Assembly (NCBI GenBank): GCA_002432795.1 | Contig: DJGU01000127.1 | Coordinates: 1 to 5,006, forward strand | DNA length: 5,006 nt | Direction of reading: 5' to 3' | Source: Anaerolineaceae bacterium UBA5838 | GTDB lineage: Bacteria > Chloroflexota > Anaerolineae > Anaerolineales > Anaerolineaceae | Position numbers and translations under genes: made by a program | Shown: piece by piece, positions 1-5,006 of the stretch | Layout: each line of letters starts with the position of its first letter | Numbering within the stretch: the stretch's first letter is position 1 | The notes under the pieces: generated by a model | What the model was told of the DNA's origin: nothing | The model's input: the letters and a program-made list of their open reading frames with translations, nothing else | The model's database searches: none

Positions 1-26
1 CACGGACTTTTGAAACGCATACCTCA

Positions 27-46
27 CCTATCACTATGACCTATCA
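27..46 (+). repeat. Degenerate CCTATCA heptamer tract
   Basis: CCTATCA occurs at 27-33 and again at 40-46, separated by CTATGA, a six-base degenerate copy. The longer shared string ACCTATCAC is found at 26-34 and 39-47. The unit closely resembles the CCCATCA heptamers at 3763-3783, in the same orientation. It is seen directly; its function is unknown. Confidence 0.6.
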
Positions 47-113
47 CCTCTTTGTCCAAGCTATATTAATGCTTCTCTTACTATTCAAGGGTATTATTTA
101 CCAATACTATTTC

Positions 114-118
114 GGAGG
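114..118 (+). promoter_or_regulatory. Ribosome binding site of the adaptor gene (decides the start)
   Basis: GGAGG at 114-118 is a perfect Shine-Dalgarno core. An in-frame TTG at 121 would be only two bases away, while the ATG at 124 sits five bases downstream, a workable distance. The ATG at 124 is therefore preferred as the start codon. Confidence 0.85.
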
Positions 119-123
119 AATTG

Positions 124-1503
124 ATGTCAACTGTTGATCGACCCCAACTAAAAAAGAAGAAAAAAACTGGCCGCAGGTTACTGGTCATTTTTATTATCCT
201 CGCGCTCATCGTCGGAGCGTATTTTTTGAACCAGGAACGCCAGCGCAGAGCAAATGAAGATGCTCTCGCCCAACTGGAAACTATTCCATACACACGTGAA
301 ACGCTTGTTTCCACCATCAGCGGCGCCGGCACCATCCGCCCGCGTCAATCTGCCATGCTTTACTGGCAAACTTCAGGTTTTGTTGGTGAAGTGGCACATG
401 AAGTTGGCGCGGAAGTTGAGGCAGACACAGTGCTCTACCGGCTTGATGACTCCCGCCTGCCAGCAGAAATGCTCCAGGCGCAACTCAACTTGCTCAACGC
501 CCAAACTGGATTGCAGAAACTCGATTCCGACACAGATTTGCAGCGGGTCACTTTGCAAAATAACCTGATTAATGCTGAGAATACGCTCAGAACGCTTGAA
601 CAAAATCTACTCGCCCTTACCGAGCGCGAATGCACAGACTGGCGTCTGACCAACCTGCAGACAGCTTATGATGACGCGCTTGAGAGTTATCGCAATTGGT
701 CAACCCAAACATATTGGCTGCAGGTTCAGGCTGCCCGCGCGGATCTCGACTTTTGCGATCCTGTCGTCATTGCCAGCGAAACTGACTCGCTCAACAGCCA
801 GATAAACCTCCAAAAGCAGAATATTGCCGCCTGGGAGGCAGAGTTGGAAAAGATTGCTGATGGTCCTGACCCTGATGCCAGGGAAAAACTCGAATTACAA
901 CTTAATCTCGCGGAAAAGCAGTTGGAAGGTCAGACCATCAAAGCCCCCTTTGCTGGAACAGTCACTTCCCTGACTAACCGCACTGGCGACATGGTCAGCC
1001 CTGGCAGTCCAGCAGCCCAAATTGCTGATCTATCCGAGCTATATGTGGACGTGCCCATCTCGGAGGTTGACATTCCCTTAGTCAAAGTTGGGCAAGAAGC
1101 CGAATTGGTGTTTGACGCTTATTTTGAGCAGACTTTTTATGGAACTGTGACTGATGTTGCTACAGTTGGCGTTAACACTGCTGGCATTGTTAATTACAAC
1201 GTCACGATTCGTCTGGATTCCGATCATGAGGGCATCAAACCCAGTATGACCGTGGGTGTGAATATCCTGATCGAAGAAAAACCAAACACCTACACCGTGC
1301 CTGCCGAGTCGATCGTAAGCCGCAACGGCAATTACTTTGTCTACGTCCTGCGAGACGGAAAGCCGGTGGAGGTAGAAGTCAAAATCGGGGCTTATTCAAG
1401 CCGCAAAATCGAAGTTCTTCAAGGAGACATCCAGGATGGAGAAGCAATTTTGCTTTCGCCGCCAGTCTCATTGATGGATTCCTTCATGCAAATGGGCAGG
1501 TAA
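124..1503 (+). CDS. HlyD/MacA-family periplasmic adaptor (membrane fusion) protein of an ABC exporter
   Basis: This 459-residue protein is the adaptor of a MacAB/YknXYZ-like exporter. It would couple the membrane permease to substrate capture or extrusion on the outer face of the membrane. The N-terminus has a Lys-rich cytoplasmic stretch (10-14, then GRR), followed by one hydrophobic anchor at about 19-35, so it is membrane-tethered with the bulk outside. A biotinyl-lipoyl-like half domain lies at about 70-110. A long, polar, Leu/Gln/Glu-rich region at about 112-267 should form the alpha-helical hairpin. The second lipoyl half is at about 271-303, with the typical TIKAPFAGTV motif. Beta-barrel and membrane-proximal domains follow (about 305-450), including the VPAESIV segment. 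Two cysteines, C170 and C211, fall near the middle of the hairpin. The length fits the family, being somewhat longer than E. coli MacA owing to the hairpin. The ATPase gene follows after two bases. The family assignment is firm; the substrate cannot be inferred. Confidence 0.93.
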   Translation: MSTVDRPQLKKKKKTGRRLLVIFIILALIVGAYFLNQERQRRANEDALAQLETIPYTRETLVSTISGAGTIRPRQSAMLYWQTSGFVGEVAHEVGAEVEADTVLYRLDDSRLPAEMLQAQLNLLNAQTGLQKLDSDTDLQRVTLQNNLINAENTLRTLEQNLLALTERECTDWRLTNLQTAYDDALESYRNWSTQTYWLQVQAARADLDFCDPVVIASETDSLNSQINLQKQNIAAWEAELEKIADGPDPDAREKLELQLNLAEKQLEGQTIKAPFAGTVTSLTNRTGDMVSPGSPAAQIADLSELYVDVPISEVDIPLVKVGQEAELVFDAYFEQTFYGTVTDVATVGVNTAGIVNYNVTIRLDSDHEGIKPSMTVGVNILIEEKPNTYTVPAESIVSRNGNYFVYVLRDGKPVEVEVKIGAYSSRKIEVLQGDIQDGEAILLSPPVSLMDSFMQMGR

Positions 1504-1505
1504 AA

Positions 1506-2213
1506 ATGGAGCTTACCCCTCAGGCTGTCAAGCCTGTGATCGATGTGCACAATCTTACCAAGGACTATTACATTGGCGAGATTGTGGTTCGGGCATTGCG
1601 CGGGATTGACCTGCAGATTTTTCCGGGCGAAATGGTTGCCATTATGGGTCCAAGCGGTTCGGGCAAGTCGACCTTGATGAACATGATCGGCTGTTTGGAC
1701 TCCCCCACGTCTGGCGATTACTACCTCGATTCTTTACGCGTTTCTGACCTGCATGATGATGAACTTGCGATTGTGCGCAACCAAAAGATTGGTTTTGTTT
1801 TCCAAAAGTACAACCTGCTACCACGTATCGACGCCATCGAAAATGTTGCCCTGCCGTTGCGTTACAGTGAAGACACATCCAATATGCGTCAGCGCGCAGA
1901 AGAAGCGCTAAAATCTGTCGGACTTGGAGACCGCATGCGTCACAAGCCCAACGAGCTATCTGGCGGTCAGCAGCAGCGTGTAGCAATCGCCAGGGCGCTG
2001 GTGAATCAGCCGGCAATCCTGCTGGCAGATGAGCCAACTGGCAATCTCGATTCCCAATCCGGCAAAGAGGTTATGGAACTACTCATCAAGCTCAACCAAC
2101 AACAGAACACCACGATCGTCCTGGTCACGCATGATCCCACAGTTGCCGTTCACGCCCAGCGAACCATACAGCTCTTCGATGGTCTGATCAAAGCCCCGGA
2201 GGCAATCGCATGA
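1506..2213 (+). CDS. MacB/LolD-type ABC transporter ATP-binding protein
   Basis: This 235-residue cytoplasmic ATPase powers the exporter by ATP-driven dimerisation. All nucleotide-binding motifs are present and intact: Walker A GPSGSGKST (48-56), Q-loop Gln100 in FVFQKYNLL, signature LSGGQQQR (151-158), Walker B ILLADEP (171-177, catalytic Glu176), D-loop GNLDS (179-183) and the switch His209 in VTHD. The IMGPSGSGKSTLMNMIGCLD stretch and the YYIGEIVVRALRGIDL region are typical of the MacB/LolD/FtsE subgroup. Length is normal for a stand-alone domain. The start ATG lies two bases after the adaptor stop with only a weak AGG upstream (1498-1500), which suggests translational coupling. The gene overlaps the permease by four bases. 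LolD-like lipoprotein release is a less likely role because an adaptor is encoded next to it. Confidence 0.95.
   Translation: MELTPQAVKPVIDVHNLTKDYYIGEIVVRALRGIDLQIFPGEMVAIMGPSGSGKSTLMNMIGCLDSPTSGDYYLDSLRVSDLHDDELAIVRNQKIGFVFQKYNLLPRIDAIENVALPLRYSEDTSNMRQRAEEALKSVGLGDRMRHKPNELSGGQQQRVAIARALVNQPAILLADEPTGNLDSQSGKEVMELLIKLNQQQNTTIVLVTHDPTVAVHAQRTIQLFDGLIKAPEAIA
2198..2202 (+). promoter_or_regulatory. Ribosome binding site of the permease gene, inside the ATPase gene
   Basis: GGAGG lies within the last codons of the ATPase gene, seven bases before the permease ATG at 2210. It supports that start and the ATGA stop/start overlap. Confidence 0.8.
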
Positions 2214-3442
2214 AATTCTGGCAAGCACTTAAAGAGGCAATTGCAAGTATTGCAGCCAATAAAACCCGTTCTTTTTTGACGGTCCTGGGCATCGTGATTG
2301 GCGTTGGGGCGGTGATTGGGGTTCTGTCGATTGGACAGGGAGCCGAAGCAAGCATCATGGGGCAAATTGAATCGATCGGAACGAACGTGATATACGTTTT
2401 TCGCGGTAATCGCGCGGAGGATGTGACGAATCCCAAGTATCTCACCACAGCAGACGCCGACGCGCTTGCCAACCGAGCCCGCGCGCCTCACATCCTGAAT
2501 ATTGCGTCTGTACTTTCAGGACAAAGCAGTGTTCGCTTTGGCGATGAGAGCGCTCAAACCTCCATCATGGGTGTTACCGGGAACTATGCCGAAGTCATCG
2601 ACCTCAAACTCAGCGAAGGAAGCTTCTTCACAGAAAGTCACATCACAAACCGCAGTTCAGTGGTCGTGCTCGGACCAGAGCTGGCTGAAAGGCTGACGGG
2701 TCGTCAAACTGAACTGATCGGCACGACCGTGCACATCAACAACTATCCCTTCCGTGTGGTCGGCGTTGCTGCTGCCAAAGGCGGCAACCAATTTTCCAGC
2801 CCGGATATGGATGCTTACATCCCAATTACTGCCATGCAGCTGCGTGTGAAGCGCCAAAATGTTCCCAATGCTGTAGATTTTCTGCTTATCCAGGCGCAGG
2901 ATTCGAACTCAATTGACGAAGCAATGCATGAAGGAAGAACCCTTCTGCGAGCCTCTCACCGCCTCACCAGCCGTCAGCCGGATGATTTCACGATGACCAA
3001 CCAGGAGGATATGCTCTCGATTGCCAACTCCATCACCAATATTCTGACGATTTTTCTGGCTGGGATTGCCGCAATTTCACTACTTGTGGGCGGCATTGGC
3101 ATTATGAACATCATGCTCGTCTCCGTGACTGAACGGACGCGAGAAATTGGTTTGCGTAAAGCCCTGGGAGCACGCAAGTTTGATATCCAGCTGCAGTTCC
3201 TGACAGAATCCGCAATGTTAAGTGTTTTTGGCGGTCTGATTGGTATCGGACTTGGATGGCTGCTCGGAAAAATTGTTGGCGCGGTTGCTGCCAACTCCGG
3301 CACACCGCTGGTGCCTGAGATCAGCCTGAATTCCGTCCTGCTTGCTACGCTCTTTTCGCTCGCGGTTGGCATTTTCTTTGGTTGGTATCCAGCTCTGCGT
3401 GCTGCCAACCTGGAACCGGTCGAGGCTTTAAGGTACGAATAA
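2210..3442 (+). CDS. MacB/FtsX-family ABC transporter permease
   Basis: This 410-residue membrane protein is the permease of the MacB-like exporter. It has the type VII ABC layout. A short amphipathic start (MKFWQALKEAIASIAANKTRS) leads into TM1 at about 21-43, then a large extracytoplasmic MacB core domain (about 45-265). Three further membrane segments follow, at about 275-304, 331-360 and 374-395. Family hallmarks visible are TVLGIVIGVGAVI in TM1, the cytoplasmic coupling motif SVTERTREIGLRKALGA (305-321), and the C-terminal GWYPALRAANLEPVEALRYE (391-410). Proteins of this class couple ATP hydrolysis in the cytoplasm to movement of the outer domain rather than moving substrate through the membrane itself (established for MacB). 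Unlike E. coli MacB, the ATPase is a separate polypeptide, as in YknYZ. Its start overlaps the ATPase stop (ATGA), giving coupled synthesis. The open reading frame is complete, with no missing motifs. Confidence 0.95.
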   Translation: MKFWQALKEAIASIAANKTRSFLTVLGIVIGVGAVIGVLSIGQGAEASIMGQIESIGTNVIYVFRGNRAEDVTNPKYLTTADADALANRARAPHILNIASVLSGQSSVRFGDESAQTSIMGVTGNYAEVIDLKLSEGSFFTESHITNRSSVVVLGPELAERLTGRQTELIGTTVHINNYPFRVVGVAAAKGGNQFSSPDMDAYIPITAMQLRVKRQNVPNAVDFLLIQAQDSNSIDEAMHEGRTLLRASHRLTSRQPDDFTMTNQEDMLSIANSITNILTIFLAGIAAISLLVGGIGIMNIMLVSVTERTREIGLRKALGARKFDIQLQFLTESAMLSVFGGLIGIGLGWLLGKIVGAVAANSGTPLVPEISLNSVLLATLFSLAVGIFFGWYPALRAANLEPVEALRYE

Positions 3443-3474
3443 GCCAATGGTTTTTTGAAAGTTGGAAGTAGGGC

Positions 3475-3496
3475 AAAAACACAAGCCAGCCTGTGT
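3475..3496 (-). terminator. Weak candidate rho-independent terminator for leftward transcription
   Basis: Read on the - strand, ACACAGG pairs with CTTGTGT across a CTGG loop (3496-3479). This is a seven-pair stem with one G-U pair, followed directly by four further T residues (3478-3475). It would end transcripts coming from the protease gene, about 300 bases past its stop. The stem is short and only moderately GC-rich, so the call is tentative. Confidence 0.3.
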
Positions 3497-3499
3497 GAT

Positions 3500-3524
3500 G
3501 TCAGGTTCAAAACCGGAACCTGAC
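3500..3524. repeat. 9-bp perfect inverted repeat (hairpin A)
   Basis: GTCAGGTTC (3500-3508) and GAACCTGAC (3516-3524) are exact reverse complements around a seven-base loop. The stem lies 58 bases after the permease stop and could stabilise the 3' end of the operon mRNA. No T-tract follows on the + strand, so it is not a standard terminator. Confidence 0.8.
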
Positions 3525-3545
3525 CTACGATTAGAGCTTTTCTTT

Positions 3546-3617
3546 GTAGGGGCGAAGCAACCCAAAAGAAACGCCTGCAATCGACAATTTGGTTTTACCA
3601 GGATGCTTCGCCCCTAC
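3546..3617. repeat. 14-bp perfect inverted repeat with 44-base spacer (element B)
   Basis: GTAGGGGCGAAGCA (3546-3559) is the exact reverse complement of TGCTTCGCCCCTAC (3604-3617). The 44-base spacer (3560-3603) has a further imperfect pairing of AACCCAAA (3559-3566) against TTTGGTT near 3590, allowing a longer interrupted stem. There is no coding content and no flanking target duplication at its immediate ends. It resembles a small non-autonomous or extragenic palindromic repeat; membership of a named family cannot be stated from sequence alone. Confidence 0.75.
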
Positions 3618-3631
3618 GGTGTAATTCTTAT

Positions 3632-3653
3632 CGGATGGAGCAAGCCCCATCCG
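3632..3653. repeat. 22-base hairpin unit C
   Basis: CGGATGG (3632-3638) pairs with CCATCCG (3647-3653). As - strand RNA the stem extends to nine pairs (CGGATGGGG against CTCCATCCG, one G-U) closed by a CTTG tetraloop; on the + strand the extension has an A-C mismatch. CUUG is a known stable RNA tetraloop, so the - strand transcript is the better folder. Confidence 0.75.
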
Positions 3654-3655
3654 TA

Positions 3656-3677
3656 CGGGAGGGCTTCAGTCCTCCCG
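3656..3677. repeat. 22-base hairpin unit D
   Basis: CGGGAGG (3656-3662) pairs with CCTCCCG (3671-3677). As + strand RNA the stem extends to nine pairs (CGGGAGGGC against GTCCTCCCG, one G-U) with a TTCA loop; the - strand has an A-C mismatch instead. It lies two bases from unit C and has the same length and layout, with the opposite strand favoured. Confidence 0.75.
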
Positions 3678-3762
3678 ATGCAAAACGACTGTGGATGAGG
3701 GAGAGCTCAGGTTCAATCCTTTTCGCCTCATTACCAAGGCAGTACCGAGCGTGATGACCTGA

Positions 3763-3783
3763 CCCATCACCCATCACCCATCA
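3763..3783 (+). repeat. Three tandem CCCATCA heptamers
   Basis: Exact CCCATCA copies lie at 3763-3769, 3770-3776 and 3777-3783. Looser copies (GCTACCA, then CCTACTC) carry the seven-base period to 3797, across the protease stop codon (3792-3794). The unit differs by one base from the CCTATCA repeats at 27-46. Confidence 0.8.
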
Positions 3784-3791
3784 GCTACCAC

Positions 3792-4979
3792 CTACTCGCG
3801 GTACCCCAGCACCACATCCACATCCAAGGTTTCTCCATTTCGGATGACGGTAAAGGTGATCGTCTCGCCCGGGTTTTTGTTGACCACCATGTAGTTCATC
3901 AACTCGCTAAAATCCTTGATCGGCTGACCATCAACCGCGATGATCAAATCTCCGCCCTTATACAGCCCCTGCACCGAACTTGGGGACGTGCCGCCCCGGA
4001 TCCCAGCCTGATCAGCCGGACCGCCTTTTACAACTGACAGCACATACGCGCCTGTGGATTGAGGCAGTTCCAACACCTCTATCATTGCCAGCGACATACT
4101 CGAATAACTGGTGAGACCGAGGTATGGATACTCGTAACTGCCCTTTTCGATCAATGATGGTACTACCTTGCGCACCACATTTGAAGAAATAGCAAAGCCA
4201 ATTCCGGTGTTGATGGCATCCCCGGTGATGCTCAAACCCGCTGTTTGGATCGCCCGGTTCACTCCAATCACTTCCCCATTGAGGTTAAGCAGTGGTCCGC
4301 CGGAATTCCCTGGGTTGATCAAGGCGTCGGTCTGGATCGTATCGCCCGAAGAGTAATATGTCCCCGCCGAGGTCTGGCGCATCGAATCCAAGACCCTTCC
4401 CCTCGCGGAAACAACGCCCATCGTCATTGTGCCGCTCAAGCCATAAGGATTGCCGATCGCCACCACCGTCTGCCCGACCTTGATCTGATCAGAGTCTCCC
4501 AGGGGCAGCGGAACCAGTTCGTCCGGATCCACATCCACCTTGATGACAGCCAGATCAGAGTCCATATCTGACCCGATCACCTCACCATAGACTTTCAGGC
4601 CGGATGAAAAGTGCACTTCAAGCTGATCGATATCACTGGCAACGTGATAATTGGTGACGATGTGCCCCTCCTTATCAATCACAAAACCTGTTCCTTGCCC
4701 TGAACCACTAACGGTTGCATACTGCAGAGAAACAACCCCAGGGCTGTACATTTCATACAGGGCTTCAAGGCTGCCCTCCAGGGCTACGAATTCAGGCACC
4801 AGAATGGTCCCGGATTCCTGAGGGGGTAAGGTTGTTGGCACGGCTGTGGTTTCCGCCAAAGGCATTGCCGTCGGCTGTTGCGGGTCGGAAGTAACCACCC
4901 GCGATAAGGAACAGGCAGTGCCAACCACAATGATTGACAAGAGAAAGAAAAGCGTGCGTAGTTTGTTTTGTTTGGTCAT
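3792..4979 (-). CDS. htrA: HtrA/DegP-family serine protease, probable lipoprotein, single PDZ domain
   Basis: This 395-residue protease would degrade or process damaged or specific proteins outside the cytoplasmic membrane. The N-terminus (MTKQNKLRT, then a hydrophobic stretch 10-22) ends in VVGTAC, a near-lipobox placing the lipidated cysteine at 23; Gly at -3 is not the usual Leu, so simple anchoring by the hydrophobic segment remains possible. A Pro/Thr-rich linker spans about 30-60. The trypsin-like domain (about 70-275) has its triad intact: His112 in TNYHVAS, Asp142 in DSDLAVIKVD and Ser226 in NPGNSGGPL, with the oxyanion loop Gly224-Asn225. A single PDZ domain (about 284-393) begins at YPYLGL and includes GGDLIIAVDGQPI. 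Length fits single-PDZ HtrA proteins of DegS/Gram-positive type. It is convergent with the ABC operon, so it has its own promoter, outside the window. Confidence 0.94.
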   Translation of the reverse strand: MTKQNKLRTLFFLLSIIVVGTACSLSRVVTSDPQQPTAMPLAETTAVPTTLPPQESGTILVPEFVALEGSLEALYEMYSPGVVSLQYATVSGSGQGTGFVIDKEGHIVTNYHVASDIDQLEVHFSSGLKVYGEVIGSDMDSDLAVIKVDVDPDELVPLPLGDSDQIKVGQTVVAIGNPYGLSGTMTMGVVSARGRVLDSMRQTSAGTYYSSGDTIQTDALINPGNSGGPLLNLNGEVIGVNRAIQTAGLSITGDAINTGIGFAISSNVVRKVVPSLIEKGSYEYPYLGLTSYSSMSLAMIEVLELPQSTGAYVLSVVKGGPADQAGIRGGTSPSSVQGLYKGGDLIIAVDGQPIKDFSELMNYMVVNKNPGETITFTVIRNGETLDVDVVLGYRE

Positions 4980-4983
4980 AATT

Positions 4984-4989
4984 CACCTT
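4984..4989 (-). promoter_or_regulatory. Ribosome binding site of the htrA gene
   Basis: On the - strand AAGGTG (4989-4984) lies four bases before the ATG at 4979-4977. It supports that start over the out-of-frame GTG at 4986, which overlaps the site itself. The remaining bases to the window edge are too few to define a promoter. Confidence 0.65.
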
Positions 4990-5006
4990 CTGATAGATAA
5001 AGTCTT

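Larger units (their letters stand above)
1..123 (+). other. Leader region upstream of the ABC transporter operon
   Basis: This AT-rich non-coding stretch precedes the adaptor gene. It contains a short degenerate heptamer tract (27-46, listed separately) and a strong ribosome binding site at its end. A TATTAT hexamer at 92-97 is one base from the -10 consensus, but no recognisable -35 element lies 16-18 bases upstream, so the promoter cannot be fixed from sequence. The end of an upstream gene may lie before base 40 (one frame reads open from base 1 to a TGA at 37-39), but too little is visible to support it. Confidence 0.5.
3501..3716. repeat. 10-base direct repeat TCAGGTTCAA bracketing the palindrome cluster
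   Basis: TCAGGTTCAA is present at 3501-3510 and, identically, at 3707-3716, with 196 bases between. The left copy overlaps the left arm of hairpin A. Part of the other arm (ACCTGAC, 3518-3524) also recurs, at 3757-3763. The arrangement could be the trace of an insertion or duplication, or two copies of the same small repeat family. Confidence 0.55.
3443..3791. other. Repeat-rich convergent intergenic region without a gene
   Basis: This stretch lies between the stop codons of the permease (+) and the protease (-). No reading frame here has a ribosome binding site or a protein-like composition. A 78-codon frame (3462-3698, +) runs straight through the palindromes and is not credible. The region contains four perfect inverted repeats, a bracketing 10-base direct repeat and a heptamer tract, each listed separately. 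The packing of palindromes suggests a landing zone for dispersed small repeats. Confidence 0.75.

Noticed and set aside
62..97. Promoter with -10 TATTAT (92-97) or TATATT (62-67)
   Set aside because: Neither hexamer has a recognisable -35 at proper spacing, and -10-like strings are expected by chance in this AT-rich leader.
36..137. Small hydrophobic + strand frame (33 codons, starting MTYHLF) overlapping the adaptor start
   Set aside because: It has no ribosome binding site, starts inside the heptamer tract, and its hydrophobicity can be explained by the AT-rich leader.
3443..3460. T6 run (3451-3456) just after the permease stop as a terminator
   Set aside because: No stem precedes the T-run; only a CCAATGG near-palindrome with a one-base loop is present, which cannot form a hairpin.
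2974..3510. 178-codon - strand frame opposite the permease
   Set aside because: It is antisense to a clear MacB/FtsX permease whose motifs occupy the + strand; composition is that of a shadow frame with no start signal.
3462..3698. 78-codon + strand frame in the intergenic region
   Set aside because: It runs through all four inverted repeats, lacks a ribosome binding site and has no protein-like features.
3500..3783. CRISPR array
   Set aside because: The repeats are palindromic singletons and contiguous heptamers; there is no repeated unit of 25-40 bases with regularly spaced unique spacers.
4245..4571. 108-codon + strand frame opposite htrA
   Set aside because: It lies antisense to the catalytic core of the protease and shows no ribosome binding site or family resemblance.

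Overview
The window carries one three-gene operon on the + strand and one convergent gene on the - strand, separated by a 349-base non-coding stretch rich in repeats. The operon encodes a membrane-anchored HlyD/MacA-type adaptor (124-1503), a MacB/LolD-type ABC ATPase (1506-2213) and a MacB/FtsX-type permease (2210-3442). The first junction is a 2-base gap and the second a 4-base ATGA overlap, so the three are almost certainly co-transcribed and translationally coupled. Together they form a MacAB-like efflux or export complex in the split ATPase/permease format known from Bacillus YknXYZ, rather than the fused MacB of Escherichia coli. No outer-membrane TolC-like partner is encoded here.

The - strand gene (4979-3792) encodes an HtrA/DegP-family serine protease. 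It has a probable lipoprotein signal, a Pro/Thr-rich linker, an intact His-Asp-Ser triad and a single C-terminal PDZ domain. Its start lies 27 bases from the window edge, so its promoter is mostly outside. It faces the ABC operon tail to tail. A functional link between protease and transporter is not shown by the layout.

The gap (3443-3791) has no credible gene. It holds a dense run of perfect inverted repeats at 3500-3524, 3546-3617, 3632-3653 and 3656-3677. A duplicated 10-mer (TCAGGTTCAA) brackets most of them, and three tandem CCCATCA heptamers run up to the protease stop codon. A related CCTATCA heptamer occurs twice in the leader at 27-46. These look like dispersed repeats of the host genome rather than gene-specific regulators, though their RNA folding potential is real.

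The organism is a bacterium of moderate GC. The split MacAB-like system, the lipid-anchored HtrA with a low-complexity linker, and intergenic palindromes of the GTAGGGGCGAAGCA type with heptamer tracts fit a Chloroflexota (Anaerolineae-like) genome. That placement is an inference from general familiarity, with no database search behind it. The genes themselves are ordinary members of known families. I see no convincing new multi-gene system; the intergenic repeat cluster is the part most worth a second look.
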